Below are positions 7,612 through 15,100 of a stretch of DNA of 19,189 nucleotides, piece after piece. This DNA is from an uncultured Bacteroidales bacterium (GTDB lineage Bacteria; Bacteroidota; Bacteroidia; Bacteroidales; UBA932), in the NCBI GenBank assembly GCA_934675095.1, contig CAKUPC010000036.1, positions 1-19,189 of the forward strand. Reading direction: 5' to 3'. The notes beneath the pieces are model-generated. The model saw nothing but the letters and a program-made list of their open reading frames with translations, was not told the DNA's origin and searched no databases. The translations under genes were made by a program, and so were the position numbers. Numbering within the stretch: the first letter of the stretch is position 1; every line of letters starts with the position of its first letter.

Positions 7612-8511
7612 CTACAGTTTATAGTTTATGATTTCAAGTTCCTCCGGAGTGTAGAGCAGCGTGTCGAGGAAGTCCGGGAAGCAGTTGACCAACAGCACGA
7701 AGAGCCCAAAGAGCACCGCGGCGGCAAGGAGCAGCGACAGCAGTACGGTCAGCACCACCTTCGCGGGGGACTTTTTCTTTTTTGCCGGAGCAGGGACAGG
7801 CTCAGCCGATGACACAGAAACCGGTTCCGCGGTCGTTTCCGGCAACGGTTCAGATGCCGGTTCAGACGCTGGTTCAACAACTGGTTCAGGGGCCGGCTCA
7901 GAAACAGACTCTACTGTCGGCTCTGGCGCTGGCTCAGACGCCGGTTCAACAACCGGTTCAGACGCCGGTTCAACAGCTGGCTCAGCGACGGGTTCAATTG
8001 TCGGCTCGGAGGCTGGTTCGGCAGCCGGCTCAGAGTGGAGTATGTCATCAATTCCGTTCATTGTGTCGGACAGTTCCTGCGCCGTCTCCTTGTGGGTCTT
8101 CAGCGACAGGGGCTGAAGCCCGAAGCCCTCAGGATAGATGTCAAGGGCTTCGTCGGCGACGAAAAACAGGTTGTTCTCCCTCGTCGCCCTGAGCCGTCCG
8201 AGTCCCGGAAAAACAATGACCTTCCGTGCATAAAGCACATCCTTCATCTCCGCAAGAAAATCGGTCACGATGCGCCTCGCCGCCTCTTCCGTGACGTCAT
8301 TCGCCCGGGCATAGAGCCGCACAAGCAGATTCCCGTCGTCGGGCTGGCTTCTGAAATAGAGCTTCCTGTAAGGCGGATTTATCGTATAGCCCCTGTCGGA
8401 GAAACTCGCCGGCACAATTTCGGCTACAAAGCACCCCACTCCCGGCAGGGCAACCCTGTCATTTTCCAGAATGAGGTCATACACCATTTTTGAAAGAAGG
8501 TCAATGTCCAT
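7612..8511 (-). CDS. HU-like domain protein with EP-repeat linker and C-terminal membrane anchor
   Basis: Residues 1 to about 145 resemble the HU-like domains of Bacteroidetes HU/SPOR proteins: MDIDLLSKMVYDLILENDRV, ALPGVGCFVAE, NPPYRKLYFR, then a second part with VTEEAARRIVTDFLAEMKDVL and FPGLGRL. A 79-residue linker with Glu-Pro recurring mostly every four residues follows (161-239), then a KKKK patch, one transmembrane helix at about 253-276 and a short 22-residue tail. Related proteins usually end in a periplasmic SPOR domain; here it is missing and the protein ends at a normal stop. The predicted topology puts the HU-like part in the cytoplasm. It is the first gene of the seven-gene minus-strand run, with a 5' region holding two tandem dyads. 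DNA binding is inferred from fold similarity only. Confidence 0.75.
   Translation of the reverse strand: MDIDLLSKMVYDLILENDRVALPGVGCFVAEIVPASFSDRGYTINPPYRKLYFRSQPDDGNLLVRLYARANDVTEEAARRIVTDFLAEMKDVLYARKVIVFPGLGRLRATRENNLFFVADEALDIYPEGFGLQPLSLKTHKETAQELSDTMNGIDDILHSEPAAEPASEPTIEPVAEPAVEPASEPVVEPASEPAPEPTVESVSEPAPEPVVEPASEPASEPLPETTAEPVSVSSAEPVPAPAKKKKSPAKVVLTVLLSLLLAAAVLFGLFVLLVNCFPDFLDTLLYTPEELEIINYKL
7795..8031 (-). repeat. In-frame 12-bp-period repeat encoding xxEP units
   Basis: Degenerate DNA repeats encode about 18 Glu-Pro units (PASEP, PVVEP, PAPEP and similar). The 12-bp period keeps frame, so copy number can change without breaking the protein. Length variation between strains is expected. 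Such Pro/Glu repeats usually form a stiff extended spacer. Confidence 0.85.
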
Positions 8512-8527
8512 ACGGCGCGTGTTTTTT

Positions 8528-8543
8528 CAAACTTACAAATTTA
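8528..8543 (-). promoter_or_regulatory. Candidate -7 boxes upstream of the HU-led operon
   Basis: On the minus strand, TAAATTTG and TAAGTTTG lie end to end, both matching the Bacteroidetes -7 consensus TAnnTTTG, 17-32 nt upstream of the HU-like start codon. No TTTG -33 box lies at the expected spacing, and the leader would be very short. The match is therefore weak, and AT-rich background could produce it. A further TACTTTTG match at 8670-8677 overlaps the distal edge of the second dyad and also lacks a well-spaced -33 box. Confidence 0.25.
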
Positions 8544-8561
8544 ATAAAATTTTCCATAAGC

Positions 8562-8571
8562 CACGGCCGTG
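8562..8571. other. Perfect 10-bp palindrome CACGGCCGTG
   Basis: A GC-rich palindrome in an otherwise AT-rich leader between the tandem dyads and the HU-like gene. It could be part of a regulatory site or simply chance. Confidence 0.3.
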
Positions 8572-8581
8572 TCCCCTCATT

Positions 8582-8671
8582 TGTCATTATCTGTCCTCCA
8601 AAACCGAGATAATGACACATCTACAGCCTCAAATTTGTCATTATCTCACATTTTTACCCCACATAATGACA
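8582..8671. repeat. Two tandem 36-bp dyads (TGTCATTATCT-N14-AGATAATGACA)
   Basis: Copy 1 has arms TGTCATTATCT (8582-8592) and AGATAATGACA (8607-8617), a perfect 11-bp inverted repeat around 14 nt. Copy 2 has the same left arm (8636-8646) and ACATAATGACA (8661-8671), one mismatch, again around exactly 14 nt. The copies are 54 bp apart start to start. The spacers differ in sequence while arms and spacing are kept, which looks like selection for a binding site rather than a plain recent duplication. The position between the tRNA terminator and the HU-like gene suggests an operator for the operon; a REP-like element is the alternative. Confidence 0.7.
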
Positions 8672-8710
8672 AAAGTATAGATTATTTATTGCGACGATGC
8701 CGCAACGAAT

Positions 8711-8747
8711 AAAAAAAAAGACATCGAAGTGGAAACCTCGATGTCTT
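8711..8747 (-). terminator. Intrinsic terminator of the tRNA operon
   Basis: On the minus strand a 10-bp stem (AAGACATCGA with TCGATGTCTT, extendable past one mismatch) is followed directly by a run of about nine T. It lies about 5 nt beyond the CCA end of the initiator tRNA gene, and would isolate the tRNA transcript from the HU-led operon. Confidence 0.88.
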
Positions 8748-8751
8748 GGAT

Positions 8752-8827
8752 TGGTAGCGGGGGAAGGACTCGAACCTCCGGCCTCCGGGTTATGAGCCCG
8801 ACGAGCTACCAACTGCTCTACCCCGCG
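8752..8827 (-). tRNA. Initiator tRNA-Met (CAT)
   Basis: A full cloverleaf: acceptor CGCGGGG/CCCCGCT, D-arm GAGC...GCTC, anticodon loop CTCATAA with CAT, T-loop TTCGAGT, discriminator A73 at 8755 and an encoded CCA (8754-8752). Two features mark it as the initiator: position 1 (C) and position 72 (T) do not pair, and the anticodon stem carries GGG/CCC next to the loop. It lies 7 nt downstream of tRNA-Asn. Confidence 0.95.
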
Positions 8828-8834
8828 ATGTCTG

Positions 8835-8908
8835 CTCCTGAAGCAGGACTTGAACCTGCGACCCTCTGATTAACAGTCAGATGCTCTAACCAACTGAGCT
8901 ATTCAGGA
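8835..8908 (-). tRNA. tRNA-Asn (GTT)
   Basis: A 74-nt cloverleaf: acceptor TCCTGAA/TTCAGGA, D-arm with AGTTGGTTA loop, anticodon stem TCTGA/TCAGA around CTGTTAA (anticodon GTT), T-arm GCAGG-TTCAAGT-CCTGC and discriminator G73, as expected for Asn. The 3' CCA is not encoded (CAG follows). It is the first gene of a two-tRNA unit with its own promoter. Confidence 0.96.
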
Positions 8909-8966
8909 ATCTTTGTATCCGCCCACCGGAAAACATCGTCAAGCGACCTTTTTCCGAATGGGATTG

Positions 8967-8997
8967 CAAAGGTACAACTTTTTTTTGATGCTGCAAA
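8967..8997 (-). promoter_or_regulatory. Bacteroidetes-type promoter of the tRNA operon
   Basis: On the minus strand, TTTG (8997-8994), 19 nt, then TACCTTTG (8974-8967) matches the primary sigma consensus of the phylum (TTTG, 19-21 nt, TAnnTTTG). Transcription would begin near 8960, about 50 nt before tRNA-Asn. Confidence 0.8.
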
Positions 8998-9039
8998 CTT
9001 TTGTTGAACTTTTTGCGATTTTATTTTTTGAAGGTTTCT

Positions 9040-10473
9040 TTACAGCCCCAGAAATGCCCGCATTCCGGCAAGGTCCGCCTTGTCAAAGGCCTGCTGCTCT
9101 CCGGTCGCGAGATTCTTGAAGTTCACCTTGCCGGCGGCGGCCTCGTCGCCCCCGCAGATGGAGATGAACGGGATGTGCTTGCGGTCGGCGTAGTCAAACT
9201 GCTTCTTCAGTTTGCCGGATTCAGGGAAAATCTCACAGGAAACGCCGGACTCGCGGAGCGACTTCACGAGCGGGATGAGATAGTGGACCTCGTCCCTGCC
9301 CATGTTCGCGAAAAGAACCTGTGCGCTGTCGGTCACGTCTTTCGGGAACTTGTCGAGCCCCTTCAGGACATCGTAGATGCGGTCCGCGCCGAAGGATATT
9401 CCGACTCCGGACATGCCAGGGAGACCAAATATGCCCGTGAGGTTGTCATAGCGGCCGCCTCCACAGATGCTCCCTATGGCAAAGTCCAGCGCCTTCACCT
9501 CGAAGATGGCTCCGGTGTAGTAGTTCAGACCGCGGGCGAGCGAGAGGTCAATCTCCACCTGCTGCGAAATTTCCGCCGCGTCAATGTAGCCGAAAAGCTC
9601 CTCCAGCTCGTCGATGCCCTTCAGACCCGTCTTCGAGACAAGCCCAGAAGCCGAGCCGCCGCCGAACAGCCCGCGCATCAGCGCAATCTTCCCGTCCGCC
9701 GTGCCGTCCATCTGAAGCACGGGTTCAATGACCTTCACGGCCGTCTCCGTCAGTCCCTTCTCAAGCATCTCGGCCTCAACAGCCTCAAGCCCTATCTTGT
9801 CGATCTTGTCAATCGCCACCGTGATATCGACCACCTTGTCCGGGAAACCGCAGATTTCCGCAAGCCCGGCGAGCACCTTTCGGTTGTTAATCTTTATGCA
9901 GACGCGCACATCAAAGAGCCCGAACACCCTGTCGACAATCTGCACGAGCTCAAGCTCGTTGAGCTGGGATGTGGAGCCGATGACATCCGCGTCGCACTGG
10001 TAGAACTCGCGGTAGCGGCCCTTCTGCGGGCGGTCGGCACGCCATACAGGCTGAATCTGAAACCTCTTGAACGGGAAGGAAATCTCGTTCTGGTGCTGCA
10101 CGACGAAACGCGCGAACGGAACGGTGAGGTCATAGCGCAACCCCTTCTCGCACACGCGGTTAGTGAGCGCACGGCAGTTGTAGAACGGACCTTTCGCAGG
10201 GTCGTCGGAGGCCGAAGGCGCGGTCTCATATTCCTTGAAGTCGATTCCGTTAAACGCCTCTCCCGAGTTAAGGATGCGGAACAGCAGCTTGTCGCCCTCC
10301 TCGCCGTATTTTCCCATCAGCGTGGAAAGGTTCTCCATTGAAGGAGTTTCAATCGGGGCGTATCCGTAAGTTCTGAAAACAGAGCGGATTGTGTCAAAAA
10401 TATAGTTACGTCCGGCCATCTCCGCCGGGCCGAAGTCTCTTGTTCCCTTTGGAATCGAAGGTTTCTGTGCCAT
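9040..10473 (-). CDS. hisS: Histidyl-tRNA synthetase
   Basis: A class II aminoacyl-tRNA synthetase of 477 residues that charges tRNA-His in the cytoplasm. The N-terminus [16 protein letters not shown] fixes the start at 10473; the frame stays open upstream, but the extra residues are unlike the family and cross the likely promoter. Class II motif 1 lies in the early region, and the HisRS signatures are visible: [32 protein letters not shown] (motif 2), [14 protein letters not shown] and [12 protein letters not shown] (motif 3 region). The C-terminal part ([20 protein letters not shown] onward, [17 protein letters not shown]) is the anticodon-binding domain. A TATCTTTG box and a 16-bp tandem repeat lie in its leader. 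It is followed by the independently promoted tRNA pair. Confidence 0.97.
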   Translation of the reverse strand: MAQKPSIPKGTRDFGPAEMAGRNYIFDTIRSVFRTYGYAPIETPSMENLSTLMGKYGEEGDKLLFRILNSGEAFNGIDFKEYETAPSASDDPAKGPFYNCRALTNRVCEKGLRYDLTVPFARFVVQHQNEISFPFKRFQIQPVWRADRPQKGRYREFYQCDADVIGSTSQLNELELVQIVDRVFGLFDVRVCIKINNRKVLAGLAEICGFPDKVVDITVAIDKIDKIGLEAVEAEMLEKGLTETAVKVIEPVLQMDGTADGKIALMRGLFGGGSASGLVSKTGLKGIDELEELFGYIDAAEISQQVEIDLSLARGLNYYTGAIFEVKALDFAIGSICGGGRYDNLTGIFGLPGMSGVGISFGADRIYDVLKGLDKFPKDVTDSAQVLFANMGRDEVHYLIPLVKSLRESGVSCEIFPESGKLKKQFDYADRKHIPFISICGGDEAAAGKVNFKNLATGEQQAFDKADLAGMRAFLGL

Positions 10474-10504
10474 TGATATACGATATAGTTGATGTACGAT
10501 ATAA
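10473..10504 (-). repeat. 16-bp tandem repeat abutting the hisS start codon
   Basis: On the minus strand TTATATCGTACATCAA is followed by CTATATCGTATATCAA (14/16 identical), ending on the A of the start codon. It occupies most of the predicted 5' leader. It resembles in period and ATCAA ending the repeat before the aminotransferase gene (17755-17786). Confidence 0.65.
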
Positions 10505-10524
10505 TTAGTGTAAAAAATCGCCTG

Positions 10525-10532
10525 CAAAGATA
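10525..10532 (-). promoter_or_regulatory. Candidate -7 box of the hisS promoter
   Basis: TATCTTTG on the minus strand matches TAnnTTTG and lies 52 nt upstream of the hisS ATG, just after the lyase gene ends. A clear TTTG -33 element is not present at 19-21 nt, so only half of the promoter is supported. Confidence 0.5.
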
Positions 10533-10588
10533 TGAATAAACGACGAAAATATATTACCGAACTTTCGGAAAACACTCAAAAATCCCGA

Positions 10589-12121
10589 TTATTCGAGGTT
10601 CAGAGGATTATTTTTCATCCATTCGGCGACGTTCGCGATGTCCCGGTAGAACGGTGTATCCTCGATGAACACGGGCACTATGCGACGGATTTCGTCATAC
10701 ACGCGGCGGCTCGACGGGGAGAGGGAATCCGCGATTTCCAGGCAGTCAACAGCCTGTGCCAGAGCGATGTAGAGTATGGACATGACCTGACTGACATTCT
10801 CGATGACCAGAGCGCAGAGGAGCGCGGTGTTGGTGCCCATGCTGACGATGTCCTGATTGTCGTTGTTGTTGGGGATGCTGTGCACATAGTTCGGCATGGC
10901 GAGGGTCTGGCATTCGGCCGTCGTGGAGGTGGCGGTGAACTGGCAGGCCTGCATACCGTAGTTGAGCCCGAGAGTGCCGAGGTTCAGGAACGGCGGGAGT
11001 ATGCCGTTGATGCGGTCGTGGAAGAGGTAGTTCAGCTGACGCTCGGCGGTCATGGCGACGCGAACCATGGCAATCTTGACCTTGTCCTCCTCAAGCGAGA
11101 TGTAGTCGCCGTGGAAATTGCCGCCGTGATAGACGTTCCGAGAAACGGGATCGACAATCGGGTTGTCGCAGGCCGAGTTGAGTTCCTCCTCCAGCACGCG
11201 GCGGGAATTTGCAAGTGTCTCATAGACAGGGCCGAGAATCTGAGGGGCGCAGCGGAGAGAGTAGTAGGCCTGAACCTTGTGCTCAAAGACCTTGTCGGCG
11301 CCATGCCCGCTGTCGTAGAGCTCATGCTCACGTTTCCTCAGACACCTGCTGCCCTCGGAGAGACGGCGCATCCTCGCGGCTATGACCTGCTGTCCCTCGT
11401 GACGGCGGCATTCGTTGAGCTCTTCGGACATGAGGTCGTCGAACGAGGAGGCAATCTCGTTCATCATCACGGAGGCCAGCGTCGCCCAGTCGAGCAGCTG
11501 TTCCGCCGCAATCTGGTTCACGAGCCCTATGCCGGTCATCACAGAGGTGCCGTTGGTGAGCGAGAGCCCTTCGCGGATGCGCATCGTGAATGGTCTGAGC
11601 CCGTTTTCGTCCATGACTTCCTTCGACGGCCGCCACTCCCCTTTCCAGTGAACCTCGCCCTCTCCGATGAGGGTGAGCGCGATGTGCGCGAGCTGCACGA
11701 GGTCCCCGCTTGCTCCGACGCTTCCATGCTTCGGGATGAAGGGATATATTCCCCGGTTTATGAACTCGGCGAGGAGTTCGACCACTTCTGGGTGAACTCC
11801 GGAACGGCACTGGAGGAAGGTTCCGAGCCGGGCAATCATCGCCGCCTTCACCATGATGTCGGGAAGAGGGTCGCCGGCACCGGTGGCGTGGCTGCGGATG
11901 ATGTTGTACTGGAGGTCGGTCAGATAGCGGTCATCGACGCGCCACTGCGCCATGGGGCCGAATCCGGTGTTGATTCCGTAAATCACCTTGTCGGACGCGA
12001 ACTCCTTCAGGAACTCATGGCATTTCATGACAGCGTCCATCGGAAGCGCCGCGACGTCTATTTTTTCGCCGCCATAGAGCAGGCGGCGCACATATTCAAA
12101 ATCCAATATCATATTTTCCAT
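10589..12121 (-). CDS. Aromatic amino acid ammonia-lyase, tyrosine ammonia-lyase-like (HAL/PAL/TAL family)
   Basis: A 510-residue cytoplasmic lyase. Ala137-Ser138-Gly139 in GSVGASGDLVQLAH form the self-made MIO electrophile; Tyr48 in YGINTGFG is the conserved catalytic Tyr. HutH proteins usually read GASGDLAPLAH, and carry Glu in the NQEDHVSM region; here the loop is DNQDIVSMG with Gln423, as in PAL/TAL. The segments YGINTGFGPMAQ, LQYNIIRSHATG, GDLVQL and SIPNNNDNQDIVSMGTN match, from memory, the Flavobacterium johnsoniae tyrosine ammonia-lyase. The likely reaction is Tyr (or His/Phe) to the trans-arylacrylate plus ammonia. No other hut or aryl-polyene gene is in view. Start ATG 12121 or 12112. 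It follows the helicase gene by 72 nt with no clear own promoter. Family certain; substrate likely but not proven. Confidence 0.88.
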   Translation of the reverse strand: MENMILDFEYVRRLLYGGEKIDVAALPMDAVMKCHEFLKEFASDKVIYGINTGFGPMAQWRVDDRYLTDLQYNIIRSHATGAGDPLPDIMVKAAMIARLGTFLQCRSGVHPEVVELLAEFINRGIYPFIPKHGSVGASGDLVQLAHIALTLIGEGEVHWKGEWRPSKEVMDENGLRPFTMRIREGLSLTNGTSVMTGIGLVNQIAAEQLLDWATLASVMMNEIASSFDDLMSEELNECRRHEGQQVIAARMRRLSEGSRCLRKREHELYDSGHGADKVFEHKVQAYYSLRCAPQILGPVYETLANSRRVLEEELNSACDNPIVDPVSRNVYHGGNFHGDYISLEEDKVKIAMVRVAMTAERQLNYLFHDRINGILPPFLNLGTLGLNYGMQACQFTATSTTAECQTLAMPNYVHSIPNNNDNQDIVSMGTNTALLCALVIENVSQVMSILYIALAQAVDCLEIADSLSPSSRRVYDEIRRIVPVFIEDTPFYRDIANVAEWMKNNPLNLE

Positions 12122-12193
12122 ATTCTCAGCAGTCTTTTCCCATATTTCAGGCAGTCTTCGCAGTTCCGTTTCATAGCAGACCCATCCCGAAGC

Positions 12194-15100
12194 CTATTGC
12201 AGAAGTTCGCGGAGTTCGTCGAGTGTGATGGCGTGGCTCTTCGAGGTGCCTTCGAGTATCGCGTCCGCGAGGTTCTGCTTGCTGCGGTGGAGACGGAGAA
12301 TCTTCTCCTCAATGGAGTTCTGCGCAATCAGGTGATAGACAGTGACATTCTGCTGCTGGCCGATGCGGTAGGCGCGGTCGGTGGCCTGCTGCTCTATCGC
12401 CGGGTTCCACCACGGGTCGAGGTGAATCACATAGTTGGCGCCCGTGAGGTTCAATCCGAGCCCGCCGGCCTTGAGGCTTATCAGAAAGACAGGCCTTTCA
12501 GCCCGCTGGAAACCGCTGACCATCTCATGACGCTTCTTTATAGGGGTCGAACCCTGAAGGTAGAAATGCGGGACTCCGTCCCCGTCGAGAGCGTGGGACA
12601 CGATGTCGAGAAAGCCGGTGAACTGACTGAACACCAGCACGCCGTTCCCTCCCGAAACGATTTCGCCAACGAGTTCCCTGAGCGCGGCGAGCTTGGTCGG
12701 CTCCCCGGACCAGCCGCTTTTCACGAGCGGCATCGCGCAGGCGGCCTCGCGGAGCCTCGTTATTGCAGCGAGGGCGTTCATGTTCACCCGCGTGTCCTGC
12801 TCAAGCTCGTTCTTCGCCTCAAGGCGCATGGCCTCGTAGGCGACGGTCTCCGCCGCGCTCATCGGAACGCTGCGGTATATCTCGGTCTTTTCCGGAAGCT
12901 CCTCGACGACCTCGGACTTGGTTCTGCGCAGCATGAAGGGCTGGATTATCCTCTTGAGCTGCGACTGCCTGTCCTTGTCCTCAGAGTTCTCTATCGGGGC
13001 TATGAACTTCTGATGGAAGCTCTCGTAGCTGCCGAGAAGCCCCGGGTTGAGGAACTGGAAGAGGTTCCAGAGCTCGCCGAGATAGTTCTGCACCGGAGTT
13101 CCGGTGAGAATCACACGCGAAGACGCCTTGAGCGACATGGCGGCGTCGGACATCTTTGTCCCCCGGTTCTTTATGGTGTGGGCCTCGTCGAGGCAGACCA
13201 CATTCCACAGCACGGCCGAAAGCGCCTCCTTTTCGCGGACGAGCAGCCCGTAGGTCGTGAGAACGACGTCATACTCCCCGATTCCCCTGAGCGCGTCCGT
13301 CCTGTCGTCCTGTTCGTTCAGAACCACGACGTTCAGGGACGGCGCGAACCTCGCCAGCTCCCGGGTCCAGTTCATCAGCACCGATGCGGGGGACACCACG
13401 AGCGACGCGCCTGACGCGGCCTTGTGGAGAAGGAAGGCTATGGTCTGGACGGTCTTTCCGAGCCCCATGTCGTCGGCGAGGCAGGCTCCCGCGCCCCAGT
13501 GGTCGAGTCGTGCCATCCAGCGGAAGCCTTCTTCCTGATAGTCACGCATTTCCGCCTTGAGCGCGGCAGGAACAGGAGGGTTATAGGTAGCGGCCTCGTC
13601 AATCCGAGCGAGCCGCTTGCCGTATTCCGCATCGGCCTTGGCGTTCAGATGCCCCTTGCGCACGATGTCGGCAAGGGCACCGACCTGAAACATGGAGACG
13701 CGCTCCGAGCCACGGGAGTTCTGCGTGACGGCTTCGAGTCGTTTGAGATATTTCGCAAGCGATTCTGAAAGAGCCACATAGTCATCCTCGCCAAGTTTGA
13801 GGTAGCCGTTCCCATAGCCGCCTGAGGCCATTGCTGAGAGAATCTGCTCCAGCGCGAGAGCATCCTCGCCGGGCAGTTCGGCGCTGCCTTCAATCTCAAA
13901 CCACTGTTCCTTGGAGCGCACATTTATATTGACATTTCCCGGTTCCAGAGTTCCGCGAATCCGGAGGCTCTTTCCCTCGGGCCATTCAAGCGTACAGATG
14001 TTCCCGAGGTCTTTCGCAGCATCCACAACAGGAAGCATTTCCTCCGGCGCAAGTTCATATAACCCGTCATCGGATTCCACCCCGTCCAGTCCCGTCCGTT
14101 CGAGGAATGTCTTCAGCGCGGCCTTCTCGTCGCGGAGGCTCCGCGTCACCTGATAGCGCGTCGTGCCGTCGGAGTCGTAGCAGACGGAGTCTCCCTTGCC
14201 CGGGAAGAAAGTGAGCTTGCCGTTTTCAAGCGGGCGGACATAGAGACGGGCGTCAAAGCTTCCTGATTTCGGGACTATACGCAGCCACAGCATCGTGCTT
14301 CCTTTCCTCTCCTCAAGCGAGGAGCCGGACTCCATGAGCGGGGAATGCACCTCGATGATGCCGGAAAGCCTGGTGATGAAGGCCTTCAGCGCCTCCCCGG
14401 CCTCTTCCGGGAACGTCACGTTCGCCGCCGAGAGCTGCTTGAGTACCTGCATCTGAATGCGGTTGAGACGAATTACGGCGAAATGCAGGGCATCTATCTT
14501 CTTCGTGTTCTCAGGGTAGTATTCAGTGTCATATTTGTTTCGCGGCACATTTGTCGTGAACACATATTCCCCATTTTTCAACTTAACTTCAATGAAAGGC
14601 TGCTCCTCAATGATTTCGATTTTGTTCGCGGGGGAATATGAACCCCGGAATACGCGGTCGCATCCGACAAGAACCGGAAAAATCCATGAGGCCATCGCCG
14701 AATCCGGATTTCTCATGCGCTCCTGCACCTTCCGGTCATATTCATCGAGTATGTCATTGTACATTCCGCTGACGAACGAATAGGTGGAAAGCCGTTTTCC
14801 CTGTCCCCAGTTTCCGCTTTTCAGAGTATTCTGCTCGCGTATTTCCACGGTCTTGTCATATTCCAGAAAATAGACGATTCTCCGCGATTTCCGTTCGGCT
14901 GCGTCCTGTTTGTCAGCAGCGTTTCCGAACAGCGCCGTCAGATTTTCAATCGCGATTTCCCACGGTTTCCGCACACGAATCCGCGAAATCAGCGACGTCC
15001 CGCCGAAAAGACTTTCGAGCCGTAATTTTTCTTTGGGGTCTATGCCGAGAAGAGCCGCCGCCTCATGATTCACAACCGCGAATGAGGACTTTTTGATTTC

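Noticed and set aside
7795..8031. CRISPR-like array or other spaced repeat
   Set aside because: The repeats are 12 bp, degenerate, without spacers, and in frame with a Glu-Pro protein repeat.
8582..8671. XerCD dif site or recombinase attachment site
   Set aside because: dif has 11-bp arms around about 6 bp; here the gap is 14 bp and the site is duplicated. No integrase or recombinase gene is in the window.
8471..8680. 69-codon plus-strand frame with a repeated ICHYL...IMT pattern
   Set aside because: The repeat in the peptide is only the tandem 54-bp dyad unit read in frame; it overlaps the HU-like gene start and has no protein character.
9001..10341. Plus-strand open frame of 446 codons opposite hisS
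   Set aside because: The minus strand encodes complete histidyl-tRNA synthetase with all class II motifs; the plus frame has no recognisable fold.
10474..10575. 34-residue N-terminal extension of hisS
   Set aside because: The extra residues do not fit the family and would run through the TATCTTTG box and the leader repeat; [14 protein letters not shown] is the standard N-terminus.
10532..13414. Very long plus-strand open frame (960 codons) across hisS leader, lyase and helicase
   Set aside because: It lies antisense to the lyase and helicase genes, whose catalytic motifs are unambiguous, and its own product is Arg/Glu/Val/His-rich with no domain. High GC and the codon phase of the real genes explain it.
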